Positions 60,166 to 64,000 of a DNA stretch of 64,000 nt are shown here, in pieces (the stretch's first letter is position 1; the number at the start of each line of letters is the position of its first letter). The translations under genes and the position numbers were made by a program. Below the pieces are notes generated by a model, which saw nothing but the letters and a program-made list of their open reading frames with translations, searched no databases and had not been told where the DNA came from. This DNA comes from Brevibacillus reuszeri (GTDB lineage: Bacteria; Bacillota; Bacilli; Brevibacillales; Brevibacillaceae): contig NZ_LGIQ01000009.1 in assembly GCF_001187725.1 (NCBI RefSeq), positions 2,148,758 to 2,212,757 on the forward strand, given 5' to 3'.

Positions 60166-60783
60166 ATGATCGGCATCATCGACTATGGCATGGGGAATTT
60201 GTACAGCTTGAGCAAAGCATTGGAGCGACTGGGGTATACGTATGAGTTTGTTTCCCAGCCCGAGCGTTTATCAGAGTACAGCGGTCTGATTCTGCCGGGG
60301 GTAGGCGCTTTCGGTGATGCGATCGCAAACATCCGGGAGCTGGGCCTGGAGAAAGCGTTGCAAGACTACGCAGCAGCTGGCCGGCCGATTCTCGGTATTT
60401 GTCTGGGCATGCAATTGTTGTTTGGGAAAAGTGAGGAGTACGGGGATCATGTCGGGCTTGGTCTGCTAACTGGAGAGGCTGTGCGTTTTCGCGGTGATTT
60501 CAAGGTTCCGCATATGGGCTGGAACGAGCTGCAGGTGAAGCAGAAGCATTCCTTGCTGGAGGGGGTACAAAATGGCGATTACGTTTATTTTGTCCACTCC
60601 TATCATGTGCGTGTAGGCACGCCAGAGGTACTGCTTGCAACGACGGATTACTATCAAGAGGTTACTGCGATTGTCGGACGGGACAACGTATTCGGAATGC
60701 AGTTCCATCCGGAAAAAAGCGGGGAAACGGGAATGCGTTTGCTGCGCAACTTTGCGGTTTTGTGTGAGGAGGTTTTGGCATGA
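60166..60783 (+). CDS. hisH: Imidazole glycerol phosphate synthase glutaminase subunit
   Basis: A 205-residue class I glutamine amidotransferase that passes ammonia to HisF. GICLGMQLLFG holds the catalytic cysteine (about 78), and FGMQFHPEKSGETG (about 177-190) holds the His-Glu pair. It begins 2 bases after hisB and overlaps hisA by 4. Confidence 0.96.
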   Translation: MIGIIDYGMGNLYSLSKALERLGYTYEFVSQPERLSEYSGLILPGVGAFGDAIANIRELGLEKALQDYAAAGRPILGICLGMQLLFGKSEEYGDHVGLGLLTGEAVRFRGDFKVPHMGWNELQVKQKHSLLEGVQNGDYVYFVHSYHVRVGTPEVLLATTDYYQEVTAIVGRDNVFGMQFHPEKSGETGMRLLRNFAVLCEEVLA

Positions 60784-61529
60784 GCTTTATCATTTATCCC
60801 GCCATTGATATTCGCGGTGGAAAATGCGTTCGGTTGTTTCAGGGTGACTACGCACAAGAGACGGTATATGCGGATTCTTCGTTGGCAATGGCAAAACGTT
60901 GGGTAGAACAAGGGGCTGCATGGGTTCACCTGGTGGATTTGGATGGGGCAAAGGAAGGCAAGCCGGCAAATGCAGATGTGATCAAAGATATTGCTCGTTC
61001 GATTTCCGTTCCTGTTCAGGTGGGCGGAGGTATTCGCACAGAAGAGCAGATTGCCGATTATTTGGAAGCAGGAGTTGCGCGGGTCATCGTAGGAACAGCT
61101 GCCATTGAGGACGAGCCTTTCACCCAGCGGATTTTGCAGAAATACGGGGATAAAATCGCTATTGGGCTGGATTGTCGCAACGGGCTGGTAGCAACACGCG
61201 GCTGGCTGACGACGACAGACGTGCAGGCGACAGAGCTCGCCAAACGCTTGGTATCGTACGGTGCGGAGATGTTCATCTATACCGATATCGCACGAGATGG
61301 CACCCTGACTGGCCCAAATGTGGAAGAAATATCAGCGCTGGCGATTGCTACAGGAAAATCGGTGATTGCATCGGGTGGGGTCAGCAATCTGGACGATCTG
61401 CTTGTATTATCCGCTCACGAGACTGAGGGTGTTTCGGGGGCGATTGTCGGTAAAGCACTGTATACGGACGCTTTTACATTGGCAGAGGCATTGTCTCGCA
61501 TGGAGGAGCGTGAGTCGAATGTTGGCTAA
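60780..61529 (+). CDS. hisA: ProFAR isomerase (HisA)
   Basis: A 249-residue TIM barrel that isomerises ProFAR to PRFAR. IYPAIDIRGGKCVRLFQGDY (about 4-23) has the Asp base, and VGGGIRTEEQIADYLEAGV (about 81-99) and TDIARDGTLTGPN (about 170-182) are the phosphate-binding and catalytic parts. It overlaps hisH by 4 bases and hisF by 11. Confidence 0.96.
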   Translation: MSFIIYPAIDIRGGKCVRLFQGDYAQETVYADSSLAMAKRWVEQGAAWVHLVDLDGAKEGKPANADVIKDIARSISVPVQVGGGIRTEEQIADYLEAGVARVIVGTAAIEDEPFTQRILQKYGDKIAIGLDCRNGLVATRGWLTTTDVQATELAKRLVSYGAEMFIYTDIARDGTLTGPNVEEISALAIATGKSVIASGGVSNLDDLLVLSAHETEGVSGAIVGKALYTDAFTLAEALSRMEERESNVG

Positions 61530-62277
61530 ACGAATCATTCCTTGTCTGGATGTAAAAGAGGGGCGTGTTGTAAAGGGCGTGCAGTTTGTAGGGCTGCGCG
61601 ATGCGGGAGACCCGGTCGAGCTGGCGAAAAAGTACAGTGAGGAGCGAGCGGATGAGCTCGTTTTTCTTGATATATCTGCATCCCATGATGGGCGCAAGAC
61701 GATGGTGGATGTCATCGAGCGCACGGCTGCCAATATTACGATTCCTTTTACCGTAGGTGGCGGCATTAACAGTGTAGAGGATATGAAGCGAATTTTACGT
61801 GCCGGTGCAGACAAAATTTCGCTGAATACGGCTGCTGTATTGCGACCTGAGCTGGTTCGAGAGGGGGCAACCGTTTTTGGCTCGCAATGTGTGGTGGTGG
61901 CTATTGATGCCCGTCTGGTTGGTGGAGATCGCTGGGAAGTGTATACCCACGGTGGACGGAATGCGACGGGGAAAGATGTAGTCAGCTGGGCACAGGAAGT
62001 AGAGGCGTTGGGAGCGGGAGAAATTTTGCTGACCAGTATGGATAACGATGGAGAGAAAAAAGGCTTCGGCATCGAATTGACGAGACGGGTATCGGAAGCA
62101 ATTGGTATCCCGGTAATCGCGTCAGGAGGCGCCGGTGTAAAGGAAGACTTTTACGATGTACTCACCGAAGGAAAGGCTGATGCGGCATTGGCAGCGTCGA
62201 TTTTCCATTATGATGAAACTTCGATCCAGTCAGTGAAGGAGTATTTGCAAACAAAAGGAGTTGTGGTGCGGCCATGA
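61519..62277 (+). CDS. hisF: Imidazole glycerol phosphate synthase cyclase subunit
   Basis: A 252-residue TIM barrel. MLAKRIIPCLDVKEGRVVKG (1-20) is the family start with the catalytic Asp11; IPFTVGGGINSVEDMKRIL (about 76-94) and LLTSMDNDGEKKGF (about 171-184) carry the second Asp. It makes imidazole glycerol phosphate and AICAR using ammonia from HisH. It overlaps hisA by 11 bases and hisI by 4. Confidence 0.96.
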   Translation: MLAKRIIPCLDVKEGRVVKGVQFVGLRDAGDPVELAKKYSEERADELVFLDISASHDGRKTMVDVIERTAANITIPFTVGGGINSVEDMKRILRAGADKISLNTAAVLRPELVREGATVFGSQCVVVAIDARLVGGDRWEVYTHGGRNATGKDVVSWAQEVEALGAGEILLTSMDNDGEKKGFGIELTRRVSEAIGIPVIASGGAGVKEDFYDVLTEGKADAALAASIFHYDETSIQSVKEYLQTKGVVVRP

Positions 62278-62921
62278 CAGTACCATTTTCAATAGAGGAA
62301 TTGCGGTTCGACGAAAATGGCCTAATTCCGGCTATCATACAAGATGCAGGAAGCAAGAGCGTGCTGACGCTTGCCTATATGAACAAAGAATCTTTGCAAA
62401 AGTCGTTAGAAACAAAAGAGACCTGGTTTTGGAGTCGCTCCCGGCAAGAGTTGTGGCATAAGGGAGGAACATCCGGCAATACGCAACGGATCGTTTCCAT
62501 GAGCTATGATTGTGACGGTGATGCGCTTGTTGTGCAGGTCGTTCCAAACGGTCCTGCTTGCCATACAGGAGCCTATAGCTGCTTTTCCAGTGAACTTCCG
62601 GGAGCAGACGCAAAGGAAAAACAGGGGGATTACCAATCGGATCGTTTTGCGATCCTAGGTGAGCTCGAACAATTGATTGCTGCACGAGAGCTGGAGCGTC
62701 CCGAAGGCTCTTATACGACCTATCTGTTTGAAAAAGGCGTGGACAAGATTCTGAAGAAAGTGGGAGAAGAGGCAGCGGAAGTAATTATTGCTGCGAAAAA
62801 TCGTAGTGCAGAGGAGCTGCGCTATGAAGCCTCTGATTTGATTTTTCACCTGCTGGTTCTCTTGCGGGAGCAAAAGCTGCCATTGGACGCGGTATTGGCT
62901 GAACTCCAAGAACGTCGATAG
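62274..62921 (+). CDS. hisI: Bifunctional phosphoribosyl-AMP cyclohydrolase / phosphoribosyl-ATP diphosphatase
   Basis: A 215-residue HisIE fusion. The HisI half (about 1-110) has WSRSRQELWHKGGTSGN (about 44-60) and DCDGDALVVQV with metal ligands. The HisE half (about 120-215) has GVDKILKKVGEEAAEVIIAA (about 154-173), the pyrophosphohydrolase helix. It does steps 2 and 3 of histidine synthesis and is the last gene of the operon. hisC is absent from this operon. Confidence 0.95.
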   Translation: MTVPFSIEELRFDENGLIPAIIQDAGSKSVLTLAYMNKESLQKSLETKETWFWSRSRQELWHKGGTSGNTQRIVSMSYDCDGDALVVQVVPNGPACHTGAYSCFSSELPGADAKEKQGDYQSDRFAILGELEQLIAARELERPEGSYTTYLFEKGVDKILKKVGEEAAEVIIAAKNRSAEELRYEASDLIFHLLVLLREQKLPLDAVLAELQERR

Positions 62922-62937
62922 ATTGCTGATTAAAAAA

Positions 62938-62966
62938 AGCCACTCTTTTGCGAAAGAGTGGTTTTT
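62938..62966 (+). terminator. Terminator of the his operon
   Basis: GCCACTCTTT-tgcg-AAAGAGTGG then TTTTTCG. Confidence 0.85.
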
Positions 62967-63120
62967 CGTTCTGCCATAAAGTGGTTTCCCTGCAGGATAT
63001 CTTGTAGAATAGATAGCAACTGACTTTCGAAAGGTGTGGTGACCATGAATACAAAGAGCCAAAGCAAGTTCAACCGTCAAAATGAATGTACCAGCTACCA
63101 ATCGAAAGGCAGGAAACGAA

Positions 63121-63681
63121 ATGATCAGAGGCAATTTAGTAGAATTGCGTCCAGTTACAGCAGAGGATATGGAGAGGCTGTATGTTTGGCGTAATGATGA
63201 AGAAGTAGCGACGTGGGCAGCAGGATCCTCGTTTGTCACATACAGCATTGTTTCACTTGATACTTTGCGTACGATGTACGAAGAGGCCCTACGGACTTCA
63301 AAGCTGGATGACAAATTGAATCAGTTTATTTTTTCCGTCTATACGCTAGATGGTGTGCATATCGGCAATTGTGATTATCGCCAGGTGGATCCAATCACAC
63401 GCGCTGCTACGATCGGGATTGGCATTTTGGCAAAAGAATATTGGAGCAAAGGGTATGGAACGGATACTCTTCACGCTCTGTTGCGCTTTCTTTTTTTGAA
63501 GATGAATTTGAATCGGGTGCAACTGGACACATGGAGTGGAAATACCAGAGCGATTCGAGCCTATGAAAAATGTGGCTTTGTTTTAGAAGGACGACTACGA
63601 CAAAACGAATATATTGATGGACAATACCACGATACGATTTTGATGGGCTTACTGCGTGAGGATTATCTACAAATAAAGTAA
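63121..63681 (+). CDS. GNAT-family N-acetyltransferase
   Basis: A 186-residue GNAT protein of the RimJ/RimL-like group. The start VELRPVTAEDMERLYVW (about 7-23), the acetyl-CoA loop ILAKEYWSKGYGTDTL (about 113-128) and NTRAIRAYEKCGFVLEG (about 146-162) are clear. Members acetylate protein N-termini, aminoglycosides, polyamines or other amines; the substrate is unknown. ATG 63121 has GGCAGGA upstream. It stands alone between the his terminator and the rRNA operon. Confidence 0.88.
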   Translation: MIRGNLVELRPVTAEDMERLYVWRNDEEVATWAAGSSFVTYSIVSLDTLRTMYEEALRTSKLDDKLNQFIFSVYTLDGVHIGNCDYRQVDPITRAATIGIGILAKEYWSKGYGTDTLHALLRFLFLKMNLNRVQLDTWSGNTRAIRAYEKCGFVLEGRLRQNEYIDGQYHDTILMGLLREDYLQIK

Positions 63682-63688
63682 CGAGAAG

Positions 63689-63725
63689 AAGCTGTGCCAA
63701 ATGAAGGTTTGGTGCAGCTTTTTTG
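63689..63725 (+). terminator. Terminator of the GNAT gene
   Basis: AAGCTGTGCCAAA ... TTTGGTGCAGCTT then TTTTTG; stem of about 12 bp. Confidence 0.85.
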
Positions 63726-63799
63726 TATGTGGAAGAGCGAAATGAATAGCTGAGAAATGAACGAAAAAATTTAGTGGGAATAAACTTTTAAAATAACCC

Positions 63800-63966
63800 T
63801 TGATTTCGTTTTTTAGATGTGATAGATTATTCCTTGTCGCCAACAAGCGACGACAAAATGCGAGAAAAGACAACAAGATTCAACGAAAAAACTTCTTGAC
63901 TCGCCTATAACGAACGTGATAAGATGTAAAACGTTCGACAAAAAATGCTCTTTGAAAACTGAACAG
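63800..63966 (+). promoter_or_regulatory. Tandem promoters and boxA leader of an rRNA operon
   Basis: A first promoter TTGATT (63800-63805)-N16-TAGATT (63822-63827) and a second TTGACT (63896-63901)-N18-TAAGAT (63920-63925) are followed by TGCTCTTTGAAAACTG at 63948-63963, the boxA antitermination site of Firmicute rRNA leaders. AT-rich UP-like sequence lies upstream. The 319-base gap after the GNAT gene holds only this and that gene's terminator. 16S rRNA should begin just beyond the window. Confidence 0.8.
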
Positions 63967-64000
63967 CGAAAGCGTTAATGAGTCTATCATTAAATGATTT

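Noticed and set aside
63045..63194. A 49-codon frame with a good GGTGTGGTGACC site that overlaps the GNAT gene.
   Set aside because: The composition is Ser/Arg/Gln-rich without any domain, and it overlaps a well supported gene in another frame. It could be a leader peptide but I cannot support it.
1..64000. CRISPR arrays, tRNA genes, and full rRNA genes.
   Set aside because: I saw no regularly spaced repeats, no cloverleaf-like sequence and no 16S or 23S start inside the window.

Overview
The window looks like a low-to-mid GC Firmicute chromosome. Gene content and order fit Brevibacillus or a close Paenibacillales relative: Gram-positive lipoproteins, strong AGGAGG ribosome binding sites, many TTG/GTG starts, and a backbone close to the Bacillus subtilis flaG-fliDST-hpf-secA-prfB-cccB-ftsEX-ctpB-minJ-uvrBA-hprK-his order. 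The genus is an inference from gene order and style, not from an rRNA sequence.

Layout. 0-3.8 kb: end of a nonulosonic (probably legionaminic) acid operon for flagellin glycosylation. 3.8-6.5 kb: flaG-fliD-fliS-fliT behind a sigma-D-type promoter. 6.5-9.6 kb: an AT-rich DUF2920 gene, a YjfB-like motility peptide and a motA-motB stator pair. 9.6-13 kb: a DnaA-box-like cluster, an amino-acid ABC transporter without its ATPase gene, a cold shock gene and an HD-GYP phosphodiesterase. 13.1-14.4 kb: a solo tnpB element of IS605/IS1341 type. 14.6-20.8 kb: hpf, secA, a hypothetical gene, prfB (programmed frameshift), a YciI-like gene and a lipoprotein cytochrome c. 20.8-35.8 kb: arginine block argC-B-D / carA-carB-argF / argG-argH, each part with its own ArgR-type boxes, interrupted by a structured-RNA plus micropeptide locus, a DUF5317/HD-GYP pair, a phosphatase and a DUF4760 gene. 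36-46 kb: an iron alcohol dehydrogenase, ftsE-ftsX-M23 peptidase, ctpB, minJ, a YcdB/YcdC secreted protein and an unusual long FlgD. 46-52.3 kb: LexA-controlled uvrB-uvrA, an HD hydrolase and a YvlD-type membrane protein. 52.3-54.5 kb: an agr-like quorum-sensing locus with a broken receptor kinase. 54.7-64 kb: hprK, yvoF, the hisZGDBHAFI operon, a GNAT acetyltransferase and the promoter/leader of an rRNA operon that continues past the window end.

The most notable signals are: (1) an agrC-like kinase split by an exact 8-bp tandem duplication, whose loss would restore one 447-codon reading frame, next to an AgrD-like precursor with a possible nine-residue lactone; (2) two tandem pseudoknot-like RNA units with compensatory stem changes upstream of a 25-codon secreted micropeptide with its own terminator; (3) a DnaA-box-like cluster away from oriC. 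These rest on hand reading and need computation or experiment to confirm.
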